Origin: Bradysia coprophila
Taxonomy: Eukaryota > Arthropoda > Insecta > Diptera > Sciaridae
DNA length: 64,000 nucleotides
Assembly (NCBI RefSeq): GCF_014529535.1
Contig: NW_023503373.1
Span: 3,596,001 to 3,660,000, forward strand
Direction: 5' to 3'
The first letter of the stretch is position 1, and every line of letters starts with the position of its first letter. The notes below the pieces were generated by a model. It was not told where the DNA came from, ran no database searches, and saw only the letters and a program-made list of their open reading frames with translations. Both the position numbers and the translations under genes were made by a program. Positions 1-11,536 of this stretch are shown here, piece by piece.

Positions 1-2021
1 TGGGGTGGAAATAACGGATCGACATTAACCGCTGCATTAGAGGCCAATCGTAGGAAGCTTGAATGGAGAACTCGAACTGGCACACAACAGGCAAATTGGT
101 AATAGAAAAATGCAGGAAGATTCTTGACTATAGATCTTTTTTTATACGACCCTTTCTTTTGAAATTGATCAGGTATGGTTCACTAACTCAAGCAGGAACC
201 ATTCTACTCGGATCGGACGACAGCGGAAAAGATGTCTTTGTTCCATTGAACAATTTAGTTCCAATGGTTAATCCTGACGACATAGGTACGGATATTAGAG
301 AAATGTCGGAATTGTGAATTGAGCTTTACATTGTTAATAATTGCCGATACAGTTGTTGATGGTTGGGACATAAGCAAACTTAATATTGGTGAAGCCATGA
401 AACGAGCTGAAGTGCTGGATGTAGGTGTTCAGGATCAGGTTTACAAGCAACTGGCACAGATGAAACCTCGTCCATCCATATATGATCCGGATTTCATCGC
501 CGCCAATCAATTTGATCGAGCTGATAATTTAATTGAGGGAACCAAATATGAGCAATACCTACAAATACGTAAGGATATACGGTATGCTTGATAACAGATT
601 GACTTACAGCTTGGATTGTTCTTCCTTGAATGATTTTAAAATTTGATTTTCAAAAAACAGTGATTTTAAAGAACAGTCTGGGGTTGATTCGGTCATAATA
701 TTATGGACAGCCAATACTGAACGATTTTGTGATGTTAAAGCGGGTCTTAATCATACCCGTTCGGAACTGGAAAAGTCTTTAAAAGAAAACAAGGCGGAAA
801 TTTCACCATCAACCATTTTTGCCATGGCAAGCATTTCAGAGAAGGTATTTTTCGCGATAGAACTAATCAAGCCATCCAGTTTCTAAATTTTTAAAAAATC
901 CAAAAAATTCAGTGTACGTACATCAATGGTTCGCCACAAAATACCTTCGTACCTGGTTTAATTGAGTATGCTGACTATCATGGCGTTCACATAGCTGGAG
1001 ATGATTTCAAGTCGGGTCAGTCCTCTAAAATTTCGCCTAATCGAGTCACAGTATACTAACAATGCATTTTCTTCCCTATATAAGGACAAACCAAATTGAA
1101 GTCAGTTTTGGTAGATTTCCTGGTTGGAGCTGGTATCAAACCGGTCTCCATAATAAGTTACAATCATTTGGGAAATAATGACGGGAAAAATTTGTCGGCA
1201 CCACAACAGTTTCGATCAAAAGAGGTACCTTGCGTTACTTCTATCACAAATTGACTGTCTTCTCTATCGTGTGAATTTCATAGATATCCAAGAGCAACGT
1301 CGTTGACGATATGGTGGAATCGAATCGCATTTTGTACGAAGAAGATGAACATCCAGACCACGTCGTTGTCATAAAATATGCGCCCTATGTTGGTGGGTTT
1401 TAACTTCACAAAATTTTGTGTAGCATATAGAACCTTATACCGATCTAATTAACAGGCGATAGCAAACGAGCCATGGATGAATATACCAGTCAAATTATGA
1501 TGGGAGGTCACAATACTCTTGTCATTCATAATACCTGCGAAGATTCTTTGCTGGCTTCACCATTGATATTGGATCTGGTAATTTTGGCAGAACTTTGTTC
1601 TCGAGTTCATGTAAGTTGGTTTGTCGATTTTTTTTATTTTAAATTTTCACTCAGACCAATTCTAACGAATTCAGATTAAAAACAACGATGAACCAACCGC
1701 TGAATACGAATCATTCCGATCAGTATTATCGATTTTAAGCTATTTGTGTAAGGCACCGTTGGTACCGGAAGGAACACCTGTTGTTAATTCATTGTTCCGT
1801 CAACGGACTGCTATTGAGAACATTCTGAGAGCATGCATTGGATTACCACCAACGTCTCACATGGCATTGGAGCAACGAGTAAGTTCTTAATTTTTACAAT
1901 ATTTCCAATCGATTTTCAATTGCCTTTCGATTTATATTAGTTCAACATCGCTACTCCATCAGCTGAACCACCTTTGAAGCGAATAAAGAAAACTAATGGT
2001 GTGACCAATGGAAACCACTGA
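1..2021 (+). CDS. Inos: Inositol-3-phosphate synthase (3' part, runs off the left edge)
   Basis: Converts glucose-6-phosphate to inositol-3-phosphate with NAD, the committed step of inositol synthesis in the cytosol. The window opens inside the Rossmann NAD-binding loop (WGGNNGST), so roughly the first 80 residues lie outside. Exons: 1-98, 173-285, 353-581, 661-844, 913-1015, 1085-1224, 1284-1392, 1456-1610, 1675-1878, 1941-2021, all with GT...AG introns of about 60-80 bases. The 471 residues visible follow the Drosophila enzyme almost without gaps, including the blocks [50 protein letters not shown] and KAPLVPEG. The C-terminal tail is shorter than in Drosophila and ends in a lysine-rich stretch. 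A poly(A) signal AATAAA sits at 2069-2074. No frame break is seen. Recognised from memory of the family; very secure. Confidence 0.96.
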
Positions 2022-2068
2022 AATGATAAGGAATTTTGTGTGTTACAGAGCTTATTAAAATAACGATA

Positions 2069-2074
2069 AATAAA
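2069..2074 (+). terminator. Poly(A) signal of Inos
   Basis: AATAAA 48 bases after the Inos stop codon, in an AT-rich 3' UTR. Confidence 0.7.
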
Positions 2075-2696
2075 ATTGTTTGTTGCTGTTTTGCTGTTTA
2101 CTACAACTCAACAACCTACCAAATGAATTCCTGTGTAACGCATAGCTGAGGACACTAATTGAACATTCGTTGAACATTAATTTCATCGTAAAAAATGTGT
2201 TCTTTTGAAATTTTTTTATTGTTCAAATTTTTTTTACTTACAGCACATATTCTTGATTAATATTTTACTCTAAAACCATCATCTCTGTAGTTGCAATCAT
2301 TAGTTTTATCGAGAAAATAATTTTATATTTTTTCAGTGCACTTTATACGTAATAAATTGTTCCTCTGATTTGTAAATGTACTTAAATAATAGGATGTTGG
2401 TCCATACACTCTATATCCAAATATTCATATAAACGTTTACATAAACCAGCAAAAATATAAAATTCTCACCGGAAATTGTTACAAAAAATAGTTTTTTGTG
2501 TAAAGAAAAATGTAGAAATTACATGAGAAATATTGATTGATGGAAAATAAAATTTTGTGTTTAGAAGATAAATGACGGAAATTTATTATTATCTCAGAAG
2601 CAGTAGCAGAAGATATCCTGACCGTAATGTCTTATAATCCGCTGTTTCCAAACTAAACTGAGATGATTTTGGAGTATAGTAAAATTTTCATCATAA
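2075..2696. other. Intergenic, nothing recognised
   Basis: AT-rich sequence between the Inos 3' end and the foldback element. No open reading frame of note, no repeat structure and no RNA gene was seen. Confidence 0.5.
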
Positions 2697-3324
2697 GGAT
2701 TCTTTTGAAAAACAGCCTACCGAAATCGGACGCATTTTCTAGTGGAATTCTTTATATGTACCTAGAAAGGACTTTGACCCTAAAAACCAAAACGACTTTC
2801 AAAAAAATAAAAATTCTTCGAAGCTTGTGTGGCTAGCACTTTTCTTACAAAAATTTCTCCAATTACACGAGCCGTACTGGGTCGTGTGGGGTGTCATTAG
2901 AAAGGTGATGTGTTTTTGGGCCAAATAGGGTCTTATGTGGTTCGGATGCATTTACGATGAAATAGAAGTAGAAATGTTTAAGTGTCAATATTTCATCGCA
3001 TCCAAACCCCATAAGACCCACAAGCACATAAAATTACCTTTCAAATGAGGTCCCAGACGACCATGTACGTTTTGTTTTAAACCCAATAAGTCCCTATTTG
3101 GCTCAATAGCCCACACGACCCTGTACTACTCGTGTACTTTGAGCAATTTTTATAAGGAAAGAGATAATTTTCGGTTTTGGATCACCTCCCACTAGTCACA
3201 CAAGCTTCGAAGAATTTTTTTGAAAGTGGTTTTGGTTTCTAGGGTCGAAGTCCTTTCTAGGCACATACAAAAAATTCCACTAGAAAATGCGTCCGATTTC
3301 GGTAGGCTGTTTTCAAAAGAATCC
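2697..3324. mobile_element. Foldback (long inverted repeat) element, 628 bp
   Basis: The left end, from GGATTCTTTTGAAAA, is the reverse complement of the right end, TTTTCAAAAGAATCC, and the pairing continues inward almost to a centre near 2985. The paired blocks include CAGCCTACCGAAATCGG/CCGATTTCGGTAGGCTG, the GAAGCTTGTGTG/CACAAGCTTC pair, and a GGGTCTTATG/CATAAGACCC pair close to the centre. No protein is encoded, so this is a non-autonomous foldback or MITE. I could not see a convincing target-site duplication. An isolated copy of the outer end lies at 8698-8735. Confidence 0.8.
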
Positions 3325-3685
3325 CTCTCAGACATAAGTACAGTGGACGTCAGCGAGATTTAAAAGCATTTTTCAGCTACTCCACTCATAAAAACAAAAC
3401 CTTTCATACGACTGAATACAGTTTGTTAGTGGTATGTGAGCATTTTGTGTATATGATATGGTTGATACACAGCTGAGGCAAATTTATGTCTAAATTTGAC
3501 TGACGTCTCCTGCCCATTGATTTTTTACTTCAAAATTTAATTTTTTAACATGATAATATCATGAACGGAACAAATTCAAAGCTGCGCTGGTTTAGCCTCG
3601 CCAATTTTCATTTTGAATTTTCAGCGCACTTACGGCGTCAGTAGTTTAACTGAAAAAATTATTTGCGAAAACAATAACTAAATAC
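3325..3685. other. Intergenic between foldback element and LINE
   Basis: AT-rich spacer with no recognisable coding or structured feature. The LINE coding similarity begins abruptly near 3690, so the 5' truncation point is close to the end of this interval. Confidence 0.4.
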
Positions 3686-3692
3686 CTGAAGG

Positions 3693-4985
3693 ATGCTTGC
3701 AGCTGCATCCAAAGTCTTCGAAAGAATTGTTTTAAACAGAGTCTACTACCATGTAAAAGGATATATTACTCCTGTTCAACACGGTTTCGTCACTGGCAAG
3801 TCAACCCTAACAAATCTACTGGAATTCGCCGTGCAAATCACCGACTCTATACTTAATGGTGGTCAGCTGGATGTAATCTTCACGGACTTCTCCAAAGAAT
3901 TTGATCAAGTCCCACACACGTTGCTGCTGCTAAAAATTCAGAATTTTGGTATCAAATCAAATGTCCTGCGCCGGTTCCGATCCTATCTATCAGGAAGAAC
4001 GCAATTCGTTTTGATCGGAGGAGGTAAATCCAATGGATTCACGCCATCATCAGGAGTTCCACAAGGCTCAATTCTTGGTCCACTACTGTTTCTGTTATTC
4101 ATCAATGACTTACCAGATGTCTTCACTTCCACCTGTTCGTTATTTGCTGATGATAACAAATTATTCCGTAAGATCGAAAGTGCAGCTGACGGTGTTTGCT
4201 TACAATCTGACATATCGTCCTTCTCAATGTGGTGTGTCGAAAATGAATTGAGCCTTAATCCGAAAAAATGTTCCGTGCTGTCGGTAACCTGCAAACCTCA
4301 ACCAATTGATTATCACTACTACGTCGATGACAACAAGATTGAAAAGAAATCATCCAAAATGGATCTGGGTGTCAGACTCAACAGCAAGCACAGTTTCAAC
4401 GATCATATATATGAGACCACAAAGAAATGCTATCAACTAACTGGGTTTTTGTTCCGGTCTACGCAGCAATTTAAGCGACCAGCGAGTCTCATCAAGCTCT
4501 ACAATGTTTATGTACGCAGTAGGTTGGAGTACTGCAGCACTGTCTGGAATCCATATTATCATAAATACTGTGAGCAAATAGAAAGAGTCCAACGGAAATT
4601 TACACGAATGCTATATTGTAAGTTCAACTGGCCTAAACAAGACTATCCGACAAGACTCAAACGGTTAAGAATGAAATCACTTGAAACTCGGAGACTGGAG
4701 TTGGATGAAATGGTTTTCAAGAGTCTGGATATTTTTAATTTGCCGTTTAATCAATTCAAGGCGGCTGTAAAGAGTGCGTATCAGTTCTAGAGAGTGACTG
4801 ATGCCTCTAGTGATGGGATTGTTATCCTGTATTTTTGAAATTTTTGCTTTGTATTTTCTCCTTTGCATTTATTTGAACTTTTTTCTGATGTCAATTTAAT
4901 TTTTTTAATTATGCTCTCTCGATCATTGTATAATTGGGCGATAGCCTGTACGTTTCTGATCGTTAAATAAACATAAACATAAACA
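3693..4985 (+). mobile_element. 5'-truncated non-LTR retrotransposon (jockey/CR1-like LINE)
   Basis: An open frame of 365 codons (3693-4790) encodes most of a reverse transcriptase. Motif A is FTDFSKEFD, motif B is SGVPQGSILGP, and the active site is FADD rather than the commoner YADD. These are followed by the thumb and the C-terminal region with ERVQRKFTRM and LKRLRMKSLETRRLELDE. The endonuclease and ORF1 are missing, so this is a dead-on-arrival 5' truncation. The frame is unbroken, which suggests recent insertion. The 3' UTR ends in short ATAAAC repeats at about 4966-4985, a tail typical of LINEs that end in simple repeats rather than poly(A). A relative lies at 60377-61103 on the other strand. 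Confidence 0.88.
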
Positions 4986-5757
4986 AGACGGCCAAAATTC
5001 AGCCAAAATTTCATTTTATTTAATTCTTGAAATAATTTTCAGATACCTAACAAGAACAAGCAAAACAGCAGGTTATTGCATTGCATTGTTAGTAACATGC
5101 ATTTATCGGATGTTATACACGACACACCTTCATGAATAAAGTGAACATAAACACTTACATGTCTAACGAACGTTATTTTGACCAGCTGACGCAAAGCCAG
5201 CTGTTGCTAGTTATGCTAGTTAAGAAAACTTTGCCTTGTACAACATTATGCATCCTTTCACGTTTCTGGTATATGAAACCTTTCACGGGGATCACAATTT
5301 TTAATTCGTTAGCTTCAACGTATATTTTTCTTACAATACGATAGCTTGTTGCTTGTTTTTGTTTGCGTCGTCGCTGTTGATAACAGATTACATAGCCAGC
5401 GGCTATAAGCTAAACTCATTGGTTGCTATAGAAATACCCAAGCAATCACATATACCCCATTATAAAAGATAATCGCTTTTCCAACCATACGTTCTGTAGT
5501 TCTGTCTAATACACATTATTATGCTGATTTAAAACGGATTAATAGACTGAGAACATTGTGTACATTAATATAAGTTGTTCTTCATGTGTTAGCATAGACT
5601 CAATTATTCATGCCAGTTGATTGAATAAAATCGATAATGTGATGCTTTTCGTGAAAAACAGTTCACTTCACTCCTTTCACGTAATCAGGCGAATAGAATA
5701 TTTTGTGTGTGTTAACATTTGAATTGATTGTAACATCAACTTCGTCATCAACTAAGA
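4986..5757. other. Upstream region of FAIM
   Basis: AT-rich spacer holding the presumed FAIM promoter and 5' UTR. A 70-codon open frame at 5132-5344 has no recognisable similarity and is probably chance. Confidence 0.4.
5461..5468 (+). promoter_or_regulatory. TATA box candidate for FAIM
   Basis: TATAAAAG about 297 bases before the FAIM start codon. It would place transcription start near 5490. No strong initiator is visible there, so this is a candidate only. Confidence 0.35.
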
Positions 5758-6590
5758 ATGTCCGAAGATCTAATCTTAGATACTAAGGATGAGTCGAATG
5801 CAAAAGATAGGAGGGAAATATCAGCCGAATGGAGAGTTCCGATAAAAGGGAAATTACATAAGATTGAATTTGAACATGGAACAGCTAGCGGAAAAAGAGT
5901 TTTATGGATAAATGATAGAGTAAATACAAAAACGAAATTTGGATTTCATTGAAACTTCTAATTTGAATTGTATTATGCTAGGAGATTTTCCGGAGAGATT
6001 GGATGTTCAAGCTCGTTGGAGACGATGTCTTTACGTTGGATGATATGAAATGTGTTATAAGAGTAAAAAGGAACTTTCAATACTAAAATTGTCCGATTTA
6101 ACGAGCTTCTTTCTATAGGTGGATCCTCTGTCAGGTTTCAAGTACAAATATTCTTTGTCAGTAGATGGAAAGCCATTTGAACAGTTTAAGGAGAATCAGG
6201 CTAAAGCAATGAAAACATGGAAAACTGTCGTTGATGGTAGACCGTACCGCATCGTTTTGGGTAGAATATACGGTTTTTCGATTAACTTGCACTAACGAAA
6301 CTAAATTACGAAATTTTCATAGAAAAAAACACAATGAACATTTTTTTGAACGGAATACTTGTGGAAGAGAATGTAAAATGATTCAATATCACATTAAAAT
6401 GGTAACGAAATTTTAATAACGTTAGGTTAACGATTTATAGGGTGAATTCGTTGATGATGGAACGGACACAACCTTTTCTGAGCATGGAAATACGTTTGTG
6501 TTGAGTATTCGTACGAGTGGAAATAAACGCGAGGGCCTTCTACACACTCTAACAGTTAATGGAATTTCTGTACCTGAATTAGTGGACTAA
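5758..6590 (+). CDS. FAIM: Fas apoptotic inhibitory molecule 1 homologue
   Basis: Small cytosolic beta-sandwich protein of the FAIM1 family; in vertebrates it protects cells from death-receptor killing and from protein aggregation. Five exons: 5758-5919, 5982-6062, 6119-6260, 6323-6372, 6441-6590, giving 194 residues. Family signatures are HKIEFEHGTASGKRV in exon 1, RRDWMFKLVG in exon 2, DPLSGFKYKYSLSVDGK in exon 3, GEFVDDGT and KREGLLHTLTVNG in exon 5. The N-terminus is about 20 residues longer than the short mammalian form. Poly(A) signal AATAAA at 6692-6697. The chosen ATG is the first in the frame and is followed directly by family-like sequence. Confidence 0.93.
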
Positions 6591-6734
6591 TTTCTTTTGT
6601 AGTAATTTGCCTAATGTCTTGCAATAACAAATGTGTGTACCTAATCAGTGAACGTAAATTTATGTCCGCAAAACCTAATCATTTGTTTGAAAATAAAAAT
6701 AAAATTTATGAATTTTGTTGATTTGTAGTACCAT

Positions 6735-6859
6735 AGCACTGCTCCTAGCATTAACACTGATACAAAAGCGTCAAATTTGGAGGCTTTAGTCCTAAGAGAT
6801 ATCGTTTAAGATTTCATCAGGCTCCAAATATTGTCTATATTAATGTTAGGAGCAGTGCT
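6735..6859. repeat. Short foldback repeat, 125 bp
   Basis: AGCACTGCTCCTAGCATTAA at the left end pairs with the reverse complement of AATGTTAGGAGCAGTGCT at the right end. Inner bases (TTTGGAGG and GGCTCCAAA) pair partly as well. It lies just past the FAIM poly(A) signal and looks like a small MITE; no target duplication is evident. Confidence 0.6.
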
Positions 6860-7622
6860 GTTGCAGTATGTTTTATAGTGAAAGCTGGATTTCCCTTTTT
6901 CCTTTTTCAAAATTTATTGTGTAACATCTCAACGTATTTAAAAATATTATTTGGATGGATCACGACATCAAGTTTTCCACAAATTAATGGTCTCAGGGAA
7001 AAAAAATTACAAATCTCCAATACACCCGAAATTTGCAAGAAATATAAATCGCAGTAAATTTGCAGTAAACATAGGTAACGAAAAAAGCAAACGCAAGTGA
7101 GTCATCTCAATTAAGCAGGTAAAGCAAATTAGATAAGATATATACATACAGAGTCTACTGTACTGTGATATCATACATATTTCAAAGAATGTACGCGATG
7201 GATCGTTTCAAGAATTCAAAATGAAAAATTTGGAGATAAGCTTTACCATACTAACTCTTCTATGTGCAATTGCCATTGACATAATAGTCATTGGCAATTG
7301 CAACTAATTTCAATGACAAAATCATAGGAAGTAGTTGAGTTTTTGACATGACTCATTGGTTCGGAAGGTGAGCATAAAACACCGATTTTATGCGATAGAA
7401 CGTGTGCGATTTTGAGAAATAGTTTTATATTTCAATAAAAAGAAGATTTACCATGAAAACCATTGAAAAAAATATTAAATTTTTTTAATAGAAATTATTA
7501 AAAAATATTCTTGTCATCCCGATGCCATTCCACTTATTAAAATCTCAGTAAGAATTTAATTAGAATGGATCGAGATATCCTTTTAGTCTTATTCAAATTA
7601 CAGTTTTTAAAGTGACATATAC
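6860..7622. other. Intergenic, one small hairpin
   Basis: Holds a near-perfect stem-loop at 7265-7302 (TGCAATTGCCATTGAC with its complement around a six-base loop). A stretch near 6955-6998 resembles 12422-12466 (GGATCACGA, then TTAAT and GTC). No gene seen. Confidence 0.4.
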
Positions 7623-7945
7623 AATTTCAATTCAATTCATTTTTATTAATCAAAGAACAAGAAGGAAATGAATCCTTATACAAATGTCATTGGCGATACT
7701 TGGCATAGTTAAAATTAAAACGCGGCGCGAGATTCCCTAACACCCTCTGTACCACGAGTCGAGCAGTAACCCGTCAGTCCGCAAGTCTACACATGCATGC
7801 TAAGAAAGTCGAGACAAGCTTTTTCAAATCCCGCAGCCGAGTTAATTCTCCTCACACTGACAAGCAACGAATTGTAATCAGAAACTGTTCTGACGAAAAA
7901 CGAGCGATTATATTGTACGATTCTCGAGTATGAAAATAAAGCAGG
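7623..7945 (-). mobile_element. 3' end of a LINE, second family
   Basis: On the minus strand a short frame reads NRSFFVRTVSDYNSLL, then RINSA and FEKACLDFLSM before a stop at about 7796. It is followed by a UTR and a tail of GAATT units. The run NRSFFVRT.SDYNSL is a common C-terminal signature of arthropod non-LTR elements. The upstream frame is closed by a stop near 7950, so only the last 50 or so codons remain. The tail differs from that of the LINEs at 3693 and 60377. Confidence 0.6.
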
Positions 7946-8459
7946 CATTTTTCAGATATTCTGTCCACACTTTTGTTCTACAGAATAATAATTTACATAA
8001 ATTAAAAATAAGTTATTTATACTTCACACGGTCTATTCAGTTAGCGAATTCGATACTTACACTCTATGCAATGTCATATGAACGTATTTTATAGCACTAG
8101 TGCAAGGGTTTGCAAGGGTTTTTACTGCACTCAGCGTTGTAATGGTTATTTATGACATAGAGTGTTAAGTACTCTATTAGGCTCCAGATGTGTAGTTATG
8201 ACAATAAGTGTGTGTCTCATAATACACATCATGAGTCTAATAAAGTACTTTGCACCGACATTTATACAACAATTTATGCAACACCATTTGCATATCATGA
8301 TGCTGAATATGATGCATAAACCTATATAGATATATTTACTCATGTGGGATCTCAGAATTCTCCTTTGGTGCGAACTGAACGTATTAGTAATCCTTCCAAA
8401 GAACCACATGAACTATGGAATTTTTATAAAGATGGTTTTAGAATCTATGCATCAAGACC
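7946..8459. other. Intergenic, nothing recognised
   Basis: AT-rich, no gene or clear repeat. Open frames on both strands here have no recognisable similarity. Confidence 0.4.
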
Positions 8460-8661
8460 TACAGTCACAGGCAGTGAATTTTCAGCATGAATTTGCTTCA
8501 GCTGATCCACACATACAATCAAAAGTATTTATACGGTTGAAGTTGCTACATGCACGCGAGTGGAAGTGGTAAAACCCTATAAAGACATACAAACAGTTTT
8601 GATTGTTTGTGTGGATCAGCTGAAGCAAATTCATACTGAAAATTCACGGCCTCTAACTGTA
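8460..8661. mobile_element. MITE, Tc1/mariner-like, copy 1
   Basis: 202 bp flanked by TA dinucleotides. The terminal inverted repeats begin CAGTCACAGGCAGTGAA and end with CACGGCCTCTAACTG. The inner arms, with CTTCAGCTGATCCACACA and its complement, extend the hairpin to about 65 bases per side. TA flanks and CAGT ends are typical of the Tc1/mariner superfamily. A second copy lies at 14994-15211. Confidence 0.75.
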
Positions 8662-8697
8662 TCGATACACACCCAAAAAGCTTAACAAATTGATGAC

Positions 8698-8735
8698 TGA
8701 TTTCCGTAGGCTGTTTTTCAAAAGAATTCCTCATT
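8698..8735. repeat. Solo end of the 2697-3324 foldback family
   Basis: GTAGGCTGTTTTTCAAAAGAATTCC matches the outer arm of the element at 2697-3324 with few differences; the rest of the element is absent. Confidence 0.55.
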
Positions 8736-9183
8736 ACGGAAAAGGCTATATTATAACATCTTCATGTTCGAGCAGTTACAGAGTGAATTGTGTAGCGCAC
8801 TTATACAGTGTGAATGATATGAGGTGTTCCATTTCCATAAAAATATCGGAGGTTTTGATGGATCGCAGGTCTTTCTATCCAAAATTTATTTTTCATAACA
8901 CCAATGGCTAAAATCTGTATTGGTGCTACTACGTGAAGCCTTGCTTCAGAGGCCATTCTTTTTGCTTCGTTTAACGTATGTCATACATTTTGAATGAAAG
9001 GTCTCATTGAATATATGTCTTCAATAGTTGCGGTTGTTTCAAAAAGAAAATGAATAAGATCTGTCAAAAATGTCAGTGTAATGGACAGTTGGAACAGTTG
9101 TCACTTACTTCGCGCACCATTAAACTACAGAGATTTCATTGTGATTATAACCGAAATAAACAAACTCAAAGGTCCCTTACCAA
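8736..9183. other. Upstream region of the zinc-finger gene
   Basis: Probable promoter and 5' UTR of the gene starting at 9184. An ATG-initiated frame at 9050-9322 overlaps the zinc-finger start in another frame and could act as an upstream open reading frame, or may simply be untranscribed. Confidence 0.35.
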
Positions 9184-11526
9184 ATGGAGGAAAATGAATT
9201 CAGACCGGCTGCAACTAAAGATATGGACAAATGTGCCATCATTTATCGGAGTAATTCGGTTTCGTTTGTTTACGTTTGTTTTCACTGTGGATCTGACTTT
9301 AACAACATTGATAGCACCTTAAAACATATCGAGTCTCACTTTCAACTAGAGCAGATTACAATCGACGAAAAAGGCGTCAAGTCCGAATTTACGGATTTTG
9401 AAAATGCTTCCGATGACACGCATGAAACTGATAACTTTTATGATGCTACCGAGCCCGCAATTCAGATTAAAACGGAAGTGATGGAAGTTGAGGAAGAATA
9501 TGGCCCTGACACTGATGCTGTAGAAAGACCAACATATTTCAATTGTAAGCGCTGTGCGTCGACTTTTTCATCAAAGTTTTCCTGTCAGAGTCATACGGTA
9601 AAGGTTCACTTCAAAGAACCAGCTCTTGAATGTGGAAAATGTGGAAAAACGTTTAAGCGCGACGCATCCATCAAAAACCATCTGAGACAACACATTGATC
9701 GTGGCGAGGTCGATTGGAAATGTGAAGGCGATGGGATTCGTGAACCGAATACCGTACTTTCGAAGCAACAAGAAGACGCAAGGTCGTCAACTGAATTGAA
9801 AACTCGGTCCGATAAGCAACAGATGACTAATCGAAATTCATTAAAGCTGATGCCTGAGAAAGAAGAGCCAGAAGACGAAAATGCTGAAAAACAAAAACCC
9901 GAGAAACGAAAAACAGAAAAACCCAAACCGGTCAAGACAGAAAAACCGAAGTCGGAAAAACGAAAAGCAGAAAAACAGAAGCCGGAAAAACGAAAATCGG
10001 AAAAACTGATGCCAGACAAGGAAGAAAAACCGAAGCCAGACAACACAGAAAAACCGGAAAAGCGAAAGGCAGAAAAACAGAAGCCAGACAAAGCAACCAA
10101 ACCTGAAAAAGAAGAAAAAGTATACCAGCTGAGTACATACATTTGCCACAAATGTTCTGACACATACAACACATCAACTGATCTGAACGAGCACTTAAAA
10201 TTGCATGCGACGGGCGACATTCTCCAAATAAACAAGTGTAAAGAGTGCAAAATCTTCTACCATTCGGCTTTCGATCTTCGCCTGCATGTGCTCGAAATTC
10301 ACCTTTCCATAAAGGAGTTCAAGTGCTCTACATGTCTGATCGAATTCAAGAAGGAAGACAAAGACTTACTAGAGAAACATTTAGAACTTCACTTAGCAAA
10401 TAACTCAACAAAATGGGTGAACATACGACATGGCATTTGTAACAACGGATTGGATGCGACGAATTTCGAAGAAATTACTACCACCGCTGAATCGTCTTGC
10501 GATTTGTGTGAAGAAAAATTTTATCTGAAAGCCAATTTGGCTGAACATGCGCGATGCATGCATTGGGACAACGAAAGTAAACTACGCTGTCCGAAATGTG
10601 AAGCTGTATTCACCAAAAACAAAGTCCGTCAACCTGTTCCCATACTTACAAGCTTGCATCTCAATTTTGTTTCCTCATTTTCAGAACTATTTCGCCCATC
10701 AACTGGAACATCGTCGATCCGGAGAGGATGTAATTGAAACCGACATGAAGGTGCTCCTTGCAAATCTCAATTCGTACATTGACGAGCAGTTTGTGTGCAA
10801 TGAAGTTGAAAACGCTTCTAGTCCGTACAAATGTTTAATTTGTAATAGCGAAAAAGTGGATCTGTCGAAAATTAAGACACACGTTCGGGAACAACATGTC
10901 TACAAGACCTTACCACAACCGATAAAGCCAATTTTGAAGGAGAAAATAGCCTGCAATCTCTGCGGTATGCTGATCACGCGTAACAGCTTCAGAACTCACT
11001 TCTTGGCCCATGTGGACGCGAAAAAGTATCCATGCTCGTTTTGTGGTCGCGTGTTCAGCAAAAATTATTCTAAGAAAACTCATGAACGTATGCACACGGG
11101 TGAGGTGAGTGTTTCAGCTTGAGATTCTCGATTTTAAACGTAACTTATTTTGCTCAACTCTTGATTCCATCTTTTCAACAGAAACCCTTTCAGTGCGATC
11201 AATGTGGTAAACGATTCTTTAGCAATTCATTGCTGGGTGCTCATAAGCAAGCACATGACAATACCACATATCCATGCAAAATCTGTGGCCGAGTCTTCAA
11301 TATATCATCTGGATATCGCCGTCACATGCAGACTCACCGCAAGGATCAATCATTTGAGTGTACCATTTGTGGAAAATCTTTTAACGCACGAGTATATTTG
11401 AAGAGACACTTGAACAAACACAACGCGAAAACGTTTCAATGCTCGTTCTGTGAGAATAAATTCAACACGGAAAAGGGACAGCGACAGCATGAGAAAACCC
11501 AACATAATCATGAGCCGCCAATATAA
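9184..11526 (+). CDS. C2H2 zinc-finger protein with charged Lys/Glu/Pro linker
   Basis: Three exons, 9184-10623, 10685-11104, 11182-11526, give 734 residues and about 15 C2H2 fingers. There are three near the N-terminus (starting about residues 36, 120, 146), then a lysine/glutamate/proline-rich low-complexity linker (residues about 230-312), then twelve fingers to the C-terminus. Both introns cut inside finger blocks: the first splits C..C from H..H of one finger, the second falls at the HTGE/KPF linker. The last fingers have the strong HTGEKPFQC type linker and are the most likely DNA-binding ones. No ZAD, BTB or SCAN domain is visible at the N-terminus, so no orthologue is assigned. Likely a nuclear DNA-binding regulator; target unknown. 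Poly(A) signal at 11531-11536. Confidence 0.88.
9874..10113 (+). repeat. Degenerate tandem repeat coding EK(R/P)K units
   Basis: Within the zinc-finger exon, units of about 12-15 bases encode EKRK, EKQKP, EKPKP and similar. This gives a strongly charged, probably disordered linker between two finger clusters. The repeat also creates long open frames on the opposite strand. Confidence 0.8.
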
Positions 11527-11536
11527 TTTTAATAAA

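Noticed and set aside
3983-4294. 103-codon minus-strand frame inside the LINE
   Set aside because: Antisense shadow of the reverse transcriptase frame.
5132-5344. 70-codon open frame upstream of FAIM
   Set aside because: No recognisable similarity, located in the likely promoter region, and of a length expected by chance.
9606-10250. 214-codon open frame on the minus strand
   Set aside because: It is the shadow of the Lys/Glu/Pro repeat of the zinc-finger exon; the protein is a monotonous Phe/Ser/Gly/Leu repeat and the sense strand is clearly coding.
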